Shown here: positions 34,387 through 44,023 of the stretch, in pieces
Layout: each line of letters starts with the position of its first letter
How positions within the stretch are numbered: position 1 is the first letter of the stretch
Origin: Edaphobacter dinghuensis
GTDB taxonomy: Bacteria > Acidobacteriota > Terriglobia > Terriglobales > Acidobacteriaceae
Length of the DNA: 64,000 bases
Direction: 5' to 3'
NCBI RefSeq assembly: GCF_014640335.1
Contig: NZ_BMGT01000001.1
Location: forward strand, 1,116,001 to 1,180,000
Position numbers and translations under genes: made by a program
Notes under the pieces: generated by a model
Database searches by the model: none
Seen by the model: the letters and a program-made list of their open reading frames with translations, nothing else
Told to the model about the DNA's origin: nothing

Positions 34387-34473
34387 AGAAAGTTCTGATG
34401 GCTTTGCCTCCGTTGGAACTATTCTCCCTAAAGAAGAGGCCACCCTGTTGCCGGGTGGCCTCTTCACTTTTTG
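34387..34473 (+). ncRNA. Candidate small RNA or transcription attenuator, about 85 nt
   Basis: The predicted transcript starts about 7 bases after the TAGTAT box and ends at a perfect terminator. In between there is no ORF of note. Two pyrimidine-rich stretches, CCTCC (34407-34411) and TCTCCCT (34423-34429), could pair with ribosome sites, and CAGAA/TTCTG near the 5' end may form a small hairpin. It may act in trans, or be a leader that attenuates transcription into the polygalacturonase gene 150 bp downstream. Prediction from sequence only. Confidence 0.5.
34433..34472 (+). terminator. Perfect Rho-independent terminator with no upstream gene
   Basis: A 13-bp perfect stem GAAGAGGCCACCC/GGGTGGCCTCTTC with a 7-base loop TGTTGCC, then ACTTTTTG. 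It lies 260 bp after the nearest plus-strand stop and 52 bp after the orphan promoter. Confidence 0.9.
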
Positions 34474-34625
34474 TGTGGAATTACCGATGGGTGATGTCGG
34501 AAGGGGGAAAAGAGTGGGATGGAGCGCAGATTCGAAGAGGGGAGGTCCTGATGCTCGCGTGCGTTGCGACCTGCGCGGATTGCTTATGCTAGTTTGGCAG
34601 AAGGGGCTTACAAGAGGGTGGACCA

Positions 34626-36095
34626 ATGATTTCGCGATGGAAAGATGTGCCTGTCGGTGTTGCAGCGATGTGCGCGGGAGTTTTTATTTTGATGAGCTTA
34701 TCCGCAGCCGCGCAGGATACGCGCCAGGTGACGGAGCCGAAGATTCCAGAGTCGTGTGTACAGCTGCCGGCACAGCTAAGAGCGATGAACAACCTGCTGG
34801 CCCCTGCCGATGAGAGCAAGCTGGACACGGAGCGCATTCAACATGCTCTTGATACGTGCAAGCCGGGTATGGCGGTGGAGCTAAAGCCTGCGAGCGGGAA
34901 CAACGCATTTTTGAGCGGCCCGTTGGAGATGCGGACCGGCGTGACGCTGCTGGTCGATGAGGGCGTAACGTTGTTTGGCTCGCGTGATGCAAAGCTGTAT
35001 GAGATGAAGGGCGAAGGAGTGACCCCAGGACTGTGCGGGACGATTGCGACGGGAATTCCTACTGTCTTTCCTGCGCCGCAGCGACAGTTGAAGACGCGCG
35101 GAGGCTGCCGACCGTTCATCAGCGTGATGGATGCAAAAGATGTCGGCATCATGGGCAATGGCGTAATCGATGGGCGAGGATACGCGAAGATTTTGGGCAA
35201 GGACTATAGCTGGTGGGAGATGGCCCGTAAGGCAGAGCCGCAGAACCAGCGTTACTTTACGCCGCGCATGATTGTGGCCAGCCATGCCGATGGCCTGACG
35301 CTGTATCGGATTACGCTGCACAACTCGACGAACTATCACGTGAGCGTCAACAACACGGATGGATTTACCGCATGGGATGTACATCTGCAGACGCCGACGA
35401 CGAAGGGCATGGATGCGCGGAACACGGATGGGATCGATCCAGGGAGTTCGACGAATATTACGATCGCGCATAGCTGGATCGACAACGGCGACGATAATAT
35501 CGCGATCAAGACCGGAGTCACGCATATGAGTGTGCTCGACAACCATTTTTATGATGGCCATGGGATGTCGATCGGTAGCGAAACCTATACAGGCGACAGC
35601 AATTTATTGGTGGATGGTCTGACGGAAGACCATACGACCAGCGGCATCCGTATTAAAAGCAACGTGACACGGGGCGGGTTGGTGCATGATCTGGTCTATC
35701 AGAACATCTGCATGAAGGATGTGGCGAATCCGATTGCCATCAGCCCTTATTACACGAACCAGACGACGGAGGGGTTTGTCGACCCGAAGTATGTCGGTGA
35801 CCGGATTCCGGACTATAAGGCGATTACGATTCGCAATGTGTTGGACACCACGCCAGGCAATGTATTGCTGGCCGGGTTAGACGATGCTCACACCACAGAG
35901 ATTATGCTGGATGGCGTGCGGGTGGAGGGGATTACGCCCGCGCAGGTGCATGGACGGTTTGCCACGGTGGCGCTGGGGCCGCGCGGAACGAACCTCGATT
36001 TCAGCGGGACAACAATCAAAGTCATACCGTTCAAAGGGGTTGCGGGGGGCGAGACGGGATTCGGCTGCGACGGAAGATTTGTTCCGATGCAGTAG
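34626..36095 (+). CDS. Secreted GH28 polygalacturonase
   Basis: A 489-residue exported pectinase that hydrolyses alpha-1,4-galacturonan. A signal peptide (about 1-29, ending AAA before QDT) is followed by a right-handed beta-helix. All four GH28 motifs are present: NTDGIDP (Asp catalytic), DNGDDNIAIK (two Asp), YDGHGMSIGSE (His) and SGIRIKS (Arg/Lys). The N-terminal part (about 55-130) follows the family's usual lead-in. Downstream lie tRNA-Thr and then the receptor/GH51/GH38-like genes. Confidence 0.95.
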   Translation: MISRWKDVPVGVAAMCAGVFILMSLSAAAQDTRQVTEPKIPESCVQLPAQLRAMNNLLAPADESKLDTERIQHALDTCKPGMAVELKPASGNNAFLSGPLEMRTGVTLLVDEGVTLFGSRDAKLYEMKGEGVTPGLCGTIATGIPTVFPAPQRQLKTRGGCRPFISVMDAKDVGIMGNGVIDGRGYAKILGKDYSWWEMARKAEPQNQRYFTPRMIVASHADGLTLYRITLHNSTNYHVSVNNTDGFTAWDVHLQTPTTKGMDARNTDGIDPGSSTNITIAHSWIDNGDDNIAIKTGVTHMSVLDNHFYDGHGMSIGSETYTGDSNLLVDGLTEDHTTSGIRIKSNVTRGGLVHDLVYQNICMKDVANPIAISPYYTNQTTEGFVDPKYVGDRIPDYKAITIRNVLDTTPGNVLLAGLDDAHTTEIMLDGVRVEGITPAQVHGRFATVALGPRGTNLDFSGTTIKVIPFKGVAGGETGFGCDGRFVPMQ

Positions 36096-36151
36096 AGTCT
36101 TCGCTCTGATTTGGCGGTACAGGGGGTGTGCCGCTAGAATAGGTGAGGCAG

Positions 36152-36227
<76 letters not shown>

Positions 36228-36599
36228 TTCCCCTTCTTCATGAATCCCTTTCCACCAGATCAATCTGTTGCACACTTTTCCAGGGCGTGAGAGCTTCAGC
36301 CCTTGCGGCGGTGGGTTCGGCTGCGTTCCGGGATCTGTGTTTGGTGATCTCTCTAAGCTGACATTGCAGGGTGAATTTAAGGCTTCGTGTGTTGAGAAAA
36401 GATCTCTTGCTGCGAGATGGAAGATACATTTTCAAGGTCGCGGACAGGATGATCGTTAATTTTTGAGGCACTTTTTTCACAGCAAGCGATTTTAATGAAA
36501 ACGATTACAAGCATTTCATTTTCAGAAGGATAGGGCGTGTAAAAGTGTGTCAGCGGAAGGGTAGTTTTAGTGAGGTCGAAATTAATCTCCAACCTTTGA
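36228..36599. other. Gene-free regulatory region upstream of the receptor
   Basis: The 576-bp gap between tRNA-Thr and the receptor gene is the longest gene-free stretch in the window. This first part shows no convincing ORF. It contains one LacI-type candidate site (listed separately); the rest of the gap carries a promoter, a second site and a leader of about 170 nt. Confidence 0.6.
36496..36509. promoter_or_regulatory. LacI-type candidate operator O2
   Basis: TGAAAACGATTACA fits the degenerate LacI-family pattern TGNAANCGNTNNCA. It lies 104 bp upstream of the receptor's -35 box and 151 bp from the second site, a distance compatible with looping. Confidence 0.5.
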
Positions 36600-36628
36600 T
36601 TGACAGGGTGTAAATAACTACGTAGTAT
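36600..36628 (+). promoter_or_regulatory. Sigma-70-type promoter of the receptor gene
   Basis: TTGACA (36600-36605), 17-bp spacer, TAGTAT (36623-36628). The predicted start is near 36635, giving a leader of about 170 nt. Confidence 0.75.
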
Positions 36629-36646
36629 TCAGGACGTTCCCATATT

Positions 36647-36660
36647 TGTAACCGGTTACA
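36647..36660. promoter_or_regulatory. LacI-type candidate operator O1
   Basis: TGTAACCGGTTACA is a perfect 14-bp palindrome matching the LacI-family operator pattern with a central CpG. It begins 18 bp after the -10 box, where a bound repressor would block transcription. Confidence 0.65.
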
Positions 36661-36803
36661 CAAGTTTTTGAACTGTGAAAATGCGGTTTTTGGCGATGTG
36701 TGGCAACAGAAATATAAACGATTCAAATTTTCGCCCCCTTTAGCGGTAACTCAGAAATAGAAGCGGAATTTGGCAGAGTGGCAACAATTTTCTGGAGGTC
36801 TTT

Positions 36804-39800
36804 GTGAGTAAAATTTTTGAATTTAAACGAGCACTTTTCCGATGTGCTGTCGTTGTGGCGATGATTGTTCTCGCTGCAATTCCTGGTATGGCTCAGACCA
36901 ATGAAGGTCAGCTCTCGGGAAATATTCTGGACAGCACTGGCGCTCAGGTCGCGAACGCGCAGATCACCGCTAAGAACGACGCGACAGGTTCGACTTACAG
37001 CATTAAGTCGACAAGCAGCGGAAGCTATCACTTTGCCTCGATTGCTCTTGGTCAGTACACCGTGACGGCGACGGCATCGGGCTTCAGTCCGTCGGTTAAC
37101 ACTGGTGTGGTGGTTCGCGTAGGCAGCGTCACCGCCCTCGACATTCACCTTGCAGTTGGCGCGGCGACGGATACGATTACGGTTGCAGCGAATGCGTCCA
37201 CTGTGGAAACTCAGTCTTCCGACGTTGGCGGCACGGTTTCAACCAGGCAGATTATCGACCTGCCGCTGGCGCTGGGTGGAGTAGGCGCGTTGCGCTCTCC
37301 TGAAGCGTTCGTCTTCCTGATCCCCGGCACGGCGGGTCCTGGCACCGGTAACAGCGCGAACGGTATCTTCATCTCTAAGATTGGCGGCGGTCAAAACTTT
37401 GGCAACGAGGTATTGCTCGACGGTGCCTCGCAGACTCGTTCGGAGAATGGTTCCTCGTTCGATGAAGAAGCGCCCTCGGTGGAGGCGATCTCCGAGTTCA
37501 AGGTGACGACGAACACGCCCGCGGCCGAGTTTGGACGTACCTCGGGCGGTATCGAGAACTTCGTTACCAAGAGTGGAAGCAACGACTATCACGGCAGCGC
37601 ATTCGACATCTTCCGTAATGAAGACCTGAATGCAAATAACTGGTTCAATAATGGCTACAAGGCGTTTTATCAGAGCCAGGGAAATCCGGTCGAAGCCAAG
37701 TACAACCGTGGAAACGATAAACAGAATGACTACGGCGGAAGCATGGGCGGCCCGATTGTTATTCCGCACTTCTATAACGGGCACGATAAGAGCTTCTTCT
37801 TTTTCTCATGGGAGCAGTATCGACACACGATGGGCGGCCCGATTACAAGCACGGTGCCTACCATGGCAGAGCGAGGCGGAGACTTTACCGATCAGCTCGG
37901 CGCGGAAAAGCTTGATAAGAACGGCAATCCGATCCTCAATCCGTGTGACGGCAGCCCAATGTATAACGGAGAGATCTTCGATCCGAACACCACGCAGACT
38001 GTCAATGGCGTTCCGTGCCGTCTGCCATTCAGGACCAACGGGCAGCTTAACGTGATTCCCCAGGGTCGTATCAACGGTGTTTCCCAGAACATCCTTGCGT
38101 TTTATCCAACCCCAAATGCGCCTGGCATCTCCAACAATTACACGCTCAGCACCTCGTCTCCTCTAACGAACACCACGTACTCCCTTCGTATTGACCATTC
38201 CATCGGATCGAACGATAAGTTCTTCGGCTCCTACAGCACGCGTGAGAACTTCCGCTTTAGTCCGCAGAACTTCCAACTACCTCCGCCGGTCACGCCGAAC
38301 GTTCAAACCCAAGATTTCATCACTCATTTTGGTCGTGGCGGTTGGGACCATATCTTTACGCCGAACCTGCTCAACCACTTGAACGTGGGTTATAACCGCT
38401 CCAATTCGATTAATGGTGCCATCGAAAACCAGCCCGCTTATGTCAATAACAACTATGCCAAGCAACTTGGCATTCCGAATGTGTTCCGGGGATTTCCGGA
38501 GATCAATATCAGTGGTTATGTCTCGCTGAGCCGTAATCAATTTGATGACAATATCGACAATGGAATTCGTGTTAACGATTCTGTGAGCTGGCAGAGAGGC
38601 CGCAACAGCTTCAAGTTCGGTGTCGACTATCGCTATCAGCAGTATTCGAACATTGCGCACGACTCGGAAAACGGGCACTTCAATTTTAACGGGAATGAGA
38701 CAAAATCAGCTCAGATTAGTCCCTATCAGGATGGAACCGGTCTGGGAGGAGCGAGCTTCCTTCTGGGGCTTGTGGATAACAGTGGAGCGACGATCGTAAC
38801 TCATCAGCCGCGCTGGCTGTCCAGTTACATGGCGGGCTTTGCACAAGATGACTTCAAGGCAACGAAGGATCTTGTCTTGAATCTGGGTATTCGCTATAGC
38901 ATTGACCAGCCGCGTAAAGAAGCGACGAACAGAACCTCCAACTTCAGCCCAACAGCTATCGATCCTTATAGTGGTCTGCCGGGTGCGCTGGTATTTGGAA
39001 CAAACTGCAATGGCTGCAATACGCGCTGGGCTGATACATGGTACAAAGACATTGCTCCGCGCATCGGATTCGCCTACTCGCCTTCTAGGTGGAACGGCAA
39101 GCTTGCAGTTCGTGGCGGCTTTGCAACTCTTTACGCTCCGCTTCAATACAGCGATTTTGGGGGCTCAGAGATTGCGGGGTTTGCTCTTCCAATCGTTCAG
39201 AACAGCGATGGGTTTAATACTGCCTATACCATCGATATGGGATTCAAACCATATACGGTTGCTCCTAACCTTGATCCGGGTCTATTCGATAGCAAGAACT
39301 CTGCTTCTCCGACCCCGTTCAGCAACTATATTAAGCCGTCTTATGGTCGTCCTGCTCAGGTCAATCAATGGAACCTTCAGGTTCAGCAAGAGCTTGCCAA
39401 GGATCTGATCATGACGATTGGCTATATCGGATCGTCGGCCTCGCACCTCAAGTCTGGAATTGAAAACGTCAACAATACTTCTCCTTCAACTTTCCCGCTT
39501 GGCGACATTCTCAGCCGGCACTACTCAGAGAGTGCGCCAGCGCAGGGAACCAAGCTGCCGTATGCAACTTTCAATACATCGGCTCAATACTTTCAAGCGC
39601 TTCGACCGTTCCCTCAGTATGACTACATTGCGACGGACTGCTGCTTACAGAACGTTGGCCACTCTTCCTACGACGCTCTGATCGCAACACTGGAGCGGCG
39701 GTTCTCTAACGGGCTCAGCCTGCAGGCTTCCTATACCTGGTCGAAGTCGATCACCAATGCGGATTCTGCTTTGCCGGGAACGAACGCTGGAGTTAATCAG

Positions 39801-40571
39801 GAACAGGATCCGTCCAATCCTAAGAGCACAAAGGCCCTCTCGATTCAGGACATCCCGCATACCTTTGTTGTTAGCTATATTTATCAGTTGCCATTCGGAA
39901 AAGGACAACATTTCTTTGGAGGGACAAACGGATTCGTGCGGGCGGCGATCAGCGGATTTGAGATTGGTGCTGTGCAGCGCTATATGTCGGGTCAGCCAAC
40001 TTCGTTCGGTTGCGCCGATGGTATTCCCGGCTATCAAAATTGCATAGCCTTCTCTCGAGTTCCGGGTTCGAGCCTCGCCAGCCCGGCACGGAAGGGTCAT
40101 ATTGATCCGTTCCGTCGGTTCCGTGCGGGAAATCCGTCTAACTTGAGTTCTGATCCGAATGTGGATAGTGAATTCAATGGCCTAACGAATACTGGAAATT
40201 CCGATTATTCAAAATTCCAGACAGCTCCGGCTATTTATAGCCAGAACAACAGCATTAATCGCCGTACCCGTGCTGTTCAGTCTGGAGACTGCGCGACGTG
40301 CGATAACGGCAACTTCGAATTCGGAGACATTCCACGTGTTACCGGAGAGATTCGAAACTACAAGTACCTCAACGAAGATTTCAGCTTCCTGAAGAAGACA
40401 CCCATCACTGAAGGTACGCTGTTGATCCTGAAGGTAGAACTTCTCAATGCCTTCAACCGGCACACCTTCAGCACACCGGATACTCAGCCCTATGACTACA
40501 CCTTCGGTGTGCCGACAGGAACGATCAACGGTCCACGCCAGATGCAGCTCACAGCGCGGTTCCAGTTCTAG
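36804..40571 (+). CDS. Oar-like TonB-dependent outer-membrane receptor (1)
   Basis: A 1255-residue outer-membrane protein. A signal peptide (about 1-31, ending MAQ) is followed by a carboxypeptidase-regulatory-like beta-sandwich (about 33-115, GQLSGNILDSTGAQVANAQI), a plug domain (about 130-260) and a long beta-barrel ending in Phe (ARFQF), the usual barrel C-terminus. Oar-like receptors are thought to import or process polymers with TonB energy. The start is GTG, with a strong CTGGAGG ribosome site 8 bases upstream. It heads a run with a TPR protein and GH51, suggesting import of arabinan or pectin oligosaccharides. Its promoter carries LacI-type sites. Confidence 0.9.
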   Translation: MSKIFEFKRALFRCAVVVAMIVLAAIPGMAQTNEGQLSGNILDSTGAQVANAQITAKNDATGSTYSIKSTSSGSYHFASIALGQYTVTATASGFSPSVNTGVVVRVGSVTALDIHLAVGAATDTITVAANASTVETQSSDVGGTVSTRQIIDLPLALGGVGALRSPEAFVFLIPGTAGPGTGNSANGIFISKIGGGQNFGNEVLLDGASQTRSENGSSFDEEAPSVEAISEFKVTTNTPAAEFGRTSGGIENFVTKSGSNDYHGSAFDIFRNEDLNANNWFNNGYKAFYQSQGNPVEAKYNRGNDKQNDYGGSMGGPIVIPHFYNGHDKSFFFFSWEQYRHTMGGPITSTVPTMAERGGDFTDQLGAEKLDKNGNPILNPCDGSPMYNGEIFDPNTTQTVNGVPCRLPFRTNGQLNVIPQGRINGVSQNILAFYPTPNAPGISNNYTLSTSSPLTNTTYSLRIDHSIGSNDKFFGSYSTRENFRFSPQNFQLPPPVTPNVQTQDFITHFGRGGWDHIFTPNLLNHLNVGYNRSNSINGAIENQPAYVNNNYAKQLGIPNVFRGFPEINISGYVSLSRNQFDDNIDNGIRVNDSVSWQRGRNSFKFGVDYRYQQYSNIAHDSENGHFNFNGNETKSAQISPYQDGTGLGGASFLLGLVDNSGATIVTHQPRWLSSYMAGFAQDDFKATKDLVLNLGIRYSIDQPRKEATNRTSNFSPTAIDPYSGLPGALVFGTNCNGCNTRWADTWYKDIAPRIGFAYSPSRWNGKLAVRGGFATLYAPLQYSDFGGSEIAGFALPIVQNSDGFNTAYTIDMGFKPYTVAPNLDPGLFDSKNSASPTPFSNYIKPSYGRPAQVNQWNLQVQQELAKDLIMTIGYIGSSASHLKSGIENVNNTSPSTFPLGDILSRHYSESAPAQGTKLPYATFNTSAQYFQALRPFPQYDYIATDCCLQNVGHSSYDALIATLERRFSNGLSLQASYTWSKSITNADSALPGTNAGVNQEQDPSNPKSTKALSIQDIPHTFVVSYIYQLPFGKGQHFFGGTNGFVRAAISGFEIGAVQRYMSGQPTSFGCADGIPGYQNCIAFSRVPGSSLASPARKGHIDPFRRFRAGNPSNLSSDPNVDSEFNGLTNTGNSDYSKFQTAPAIYSQNNSINRRTRAVQSGDCATCDNGNFEFGDIPRVTGEIRNYKYLNEDFSFLKKTPITEGTLLILKVELLNAFNRHTFSTPDTQPYDYTFGVPTGTINGPRQMQLTARFQF

Positions 40572-40629
40572 CTTGTTGTCCTCATGTGATAATTCCGGCG
40601 GAGGGCTTGTACGAGCCCTCTGCTATTTT

Positions 40630-41721
40630 ATGAAATCTTGCTTCCAATTTCGTTTCGCTATTCTGCTGCTGATTGGTATCGGAACTGGTTGCTTGTGCTC
40701 ACCGCTGTTTGCAACAGCACAGAAGACGAACAACGCTTTATCTTCTTCCAGTCAGGCGGACGCGCTCGTGGCCCAGGCATTGCACAGTCTTCAGCAGGGA
40801 GATCAAAGCACCGCGCAGCAGCTTCTGCTGCAGGCTATCGCGGTGAGTCCTACTCATCCCGCTGCCAATAACGCGCTGGGCAAACTATATTTTGAGCAAC
40901 ATCGCTATCCGGAGGCGATGGAGCGATTCGAAGCCGTGCTGTCTACAAACCTGCGTGACTCCGAAGCTCGTCACGGCGAGCTTTCATCGGCCGTGGCACT
41001 TGCGCTGCAGGTACGCGGTGAAAGTCCAGAAGCTGCGCTTGCTTGTCTCCAGCATGCTCGCGAAAATCTTCCGGATGATCCTACGTTGCTTACAGATCTC
41101 GGGATTCAAGCACAGGCGATGGATCGATTGACGCTTGCTAATGAATCCCTGAATGCAGCGCTCAAGCTTAAACCTAACGATCTCACGGCGCTTTATGCTT
41201 TGGCGCGCGTGGAGACCGATCAGATGGATTCGGTGGCGGCGGAGAAGCACTTCCGTGCCTATCTGGCCGCTCGACCGGACGACGCCACAGCACACTATGG
41301 ATTGGGCCATCTTCTGGAGATGCAGCTCAAGACGGAAGAGGCGACGAAAGAGTTCAGGCGATCAATCGAGTTGCAACCGGTACAGACAGAGTCGTACTAC
41401 GCACTTGGCCAGATCGCGCTTGACGCACAACACGATGCAGAGGCGGAGCCGCTGTTCCGCAAGACCCTGGCGCGCGATCCGAACCATGGCGGAGCACTTA
41501 CCGGAATGGGCATTCTCTGTTTTCGTGCGAAGAACTACACCGAAGCAGAAGAGTATCTCGCAAAAGCTATCGTCAGCGCACCTAAATATCAGCCGGCTCA
41601 CTACTACTACAGCCTTGTGCTCGCGCATGTCGGCAAGAAAGCAGAGGCCGAACAGGAATTGAAGATTGCCGCAAGTCTGCAACAGAAGCCTGCTATGCCA
41701 ACAACGCAGAGCACGCAGTAG
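40630..41721 (+). CDS. Exported TPR protein of the receptor/GH51 cluster
   Basis: A 363-residue protein. The signal sequence (about 1-31) ends SPLFATAQ; a Cys in GTGCLCS raises the possibility of a lipoprotein. About nine TPR units fill the rest (for example AMERFEAVLSTNLRDSEARH and AEEYLAKAIVSAPKYQPAHY). It lies 58 bp after the receptor and 81 bp before GH51 on the same strand, the position a glycan-binding lipoprotein would hold in other phyla. The start at 40630 has only a weak ribosome site. Confidence 0.8.
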   Translation: MKSCFQFRFAILLLIGIGTGCLCSPLFATAQKTNNALSSSSQADALVAQALHSLQQGDQSTAQQLLLQAIAVSPTHPAANNALGKLYFEQHRYPEAMERFEAVLSTNLRDSEARHGELSSAVALALQVRGESPEAALACLQHARENLPDDPTLLTDLGIQAQAMDRLTLANESLNAALKLKPNDLTALYALARVETDQMDSVAAEKHFRAYLAARPDDATAHYGLGHLLEMQLKTEEATKEFRRSIELQPVQTESYYALGQIALDAQHDAEAEPLFRKTLARDPNHGGALTGMGILCFRAKNYTEAEEYLAKAIVSAPKYQPAHYYYSLVLAHVGKKAEAEQELKIAASLQQKPAMPTTQSTQ

Positions 41722-41802
41722 AGAGTAGACGTGCGTACCTTTCTATTCGAAGGCGCTGCAATTCCATGTGCCAGTTTTTATTTTCGCAAGGAGACGCTTT
41801 TC

Positions 41803-43863
41803 ATGAACCGCATGTCAACTTTCATCAAGTCCTTTGTGCAGGTTGCCTCCATTACCGCGTTTACGTGTGTGATCGCATGTTCGCTTTCGGCTCAGGTTAT
41901 CAATGAGACCGCCGTCACGGACACGCCCATTGAGGTGCATATTCTGCGAACGGAGACTCCTGAGGCGATTCCGACCTCGGTCTTTGGCAGCTTTCTCGAG
42001 CCTATCGGCAAGTCGACATACGGTGGACTCTGGGCCGATGTGTTGGAGAATCCGAGCTTCGAAGATGGATTGTGGAGCGCGGGGAACATTGCAGGGATGC
42101 TGCACGCGCGACCTGAACTGCGGCGTGCATCGCAGCTGGGAATTCCTCTGCCGTGGGAGCCGCTCAATCAGGCGCAGGGTGCTCGTTATCTTCCGGTGTG
42201 GGGAGACGCGGCAAACTCCACGCGCTCGCTGCTGGTGATGTCGCTGCCGGGTAAGGAGGTCGGCGTTCGTCAGATGGTCTACCTACCGGTGCATCGCGAA
42301 CTGACTTATACGGGGAGTGTCTGGCTGAAGCATGTCGAGGGGCCAACCGATGTCACTGTTTCTCTTCGCGCGCACGATCAGAAGGACAGCATTCTTGTTA
42401 CGCAGAGTCTTGATGCAGCGGCAACGACGTGGACGAAGTATACCTTCAAGTTTGTGCTCAAGCCGGGACAGATTGCTCCGCTGGCTCCGGTGGACTTCGT
42501 GATTGCGCTGAAGAACGATGCGCGCGCCGAGGTGGATGAGGCATCGCTGATGCCTGCCGACAACATCGACGGTATGGATCCCGATGTGATCGCAATGGCC
42601 CGCGATCTGCACTCGCCGCTGATTCGCTTTGGTGGCAATTTCACCTCAGCCTATGACTGGAGAGACGGTATCGGCCCGCGAGATAAGCGTGTCAGCAAGC
42701 TGAATGTCTCGTGGGGTATTCCGGAGTACAACACCTTTGGCACTGATGAGTTTCTTGAATTCTGCAAGCTCATCCATGCTCAGCCGCAGATCGCATTGAA
42801 CCTCGGCACCGGAACGCCGCAGGATGCCGCTGCGTGGGTGAAGTATGTCGATCAGCACTGGGGCGATCGCAAAGGCGGTCTGTTGTGGGAGCTAGGCAAT
42901 GAGCTTTGGGGCGACTTTCAGGTAGGGTATCCGAGCCTGGAACGCGTGGCCCAGAAGACGCTCGCTACCAGCGAGGCTGTTCGCAAGGTCGATCCAACGT
43001 CGCGCTTAATTGCGACAGGCGCGGATGAGGATCATTTCCACGACTGGAACGCTGCGCAGTTGTCCAACCCTGTTGGAACATTCGATTTTCTCTCGACTCA
43101 CTTCGTGGTTGACGATAACGTGCAGATGGCTAACTCCACTGCTCAGTTTCGCACGATGGCGAGCCTTGCGCTGCCTATCGGTCTGGAAGATCGGATGCAC
43201 GCCATTCATGAGCAAATTCAGCAGAGCTCGCATCGCGATCATGTGAACACAGCCTTTACGGAGTGGCTGATGATCTCTGATTCTCATACCGGGCTGCACT
43301 TTACCAATATGGGTGGAGCGCTCTTCGCCGGTGGCTTCTTGAATATGGTCATTCGCAACTCGAAGATCGTTCCTATCTCTGACATGACAGGGATCATGGA
43401 GTTTGGAGGAATATGGAGCAAGCGTGGCCAGGTCTACGGAGCGCCTGCGTACTGGGTTCTGCGCGAGTATGCAAATGCGGAGCCGCGCACGCTGCTGCGA
43501 GTGCAATCGAACTCGCCGGTTTACTCTGTGACGCATGGCGTAAGACGCCTGCCTGACATTAGCGATGTTCCTTATCTCGATGTCGACGCTGCGGAGTCCG
43601 CAGGTGGAAGATCGCTTGTGCTCTTCTGCGTGAACCGTTATCTGACGCAGGCGCTGACAGCGAACTTCGACTTCGCCAGTCTTGGGGTGAAGGGAAGTGT
43701 TGCGAAGGTGACGACGATAGTTGCCGACAATATTTTTGCTGAGAATAGTGAGGAGAATCCGGACAAAGTGAAGCCGGTGACCAGCACCGAAGAGGTGCAT
43801 AGAACCTTTACGCATAAGTTTCCCAGTGCGAGCGTGACGATTATTGAGATTCCTATGCAATAG
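41803..43863 (+). CDS. Exported GH51-like alpha-L-arabinofuranosidase
   Basis: A 686-residue secreted enzyme that removes terminal arabinofuranose from arabinan or arabinoxylan. A signal peptide (about 1-30, ending LSA before QVI) precedes a CBM4/9-like beta-sandwich (about 70-245), a TIM barrel and a C-terminal beta-sandwich. The acid/base Glu is in WELGNELWG and the probable nucleophile Glu in NTAFTEWLM. RFGGNFTSAYDW is the family RxPGG-like block in altered form. A good AAGGAG site precedes the ATG. It lies third in the receptor-TPR-GH51 run. Confidence 0.9.
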   Translation: MNRMSTFIKSFVQVASITAFTCVIACSLSAQVINETAVTDTPIEVHILRTETPEAIPTSVFGSFLEPIGKSTYGGLWADVLENPSFEDGLWSAGNIAGMLHARPELRRASQLGIPLPWEPLNQAQGARYLPVWGDAANSTRSLLVMSLPGKEVGVRQMVYLPVHRELTYTGSVWLKHVEGPTDVTVSLRAHDQKDSILVTQSLDAAATTWTKYTFKFVLKPGQIAPLAPVDFVIALKNDARAEVDEASLMPADNIDGMDPDVIAMARDLHSPLIRFGGNFTSAYDWRDGIGPRDKRVSKLNVSWGIPEYNTFGTDEFLEFCKLIHAQPQIALNLGTGTPQDAAAWVKYVDQHWGDRKGGLLWELGNELWGDFQVGYPSLERVAQKTLATSEAVRKVDPTSRLIATGADEDHFHDWNAAQLSNPVGTFDFLSTHFVVDDNVQMANSTAQFRTMASLALPIGLEDRMHAIHEQIQQSSHRDHVNTAFTEWLMISDSHTGLHFTNMGGALFAGGFLNMVIRNSKIVPISDMTGIMEFGGIWSKRGQVYGAPAYWVLREYANAEPRTLLRVQSNSPVYSVTHGVRRLPDISDVPYLDVDAAESAGGRSLVLFCVNRYLTQALTANFDFASLGVKGSVAKVTTIVADNIFAENSEENPDKVKPVTSTEEVHRTFTHKFPSASVTIIEIPMQ

Positions 43864-44023
43864 TTGGTGAGTTATCCAGAACGTGTCTTTTCCCATATTG
43901 GGATTGCGAAGTTTCTGGCTTCACGAAGTAACCATTTCTTCTGTAGCGGCTTCTAAGCCTCAGATGGTCATCATTCGCAGTGTGTGCAATTTCACAAGCG
44001 CAGACTCTTTAGGAGTATGCATA

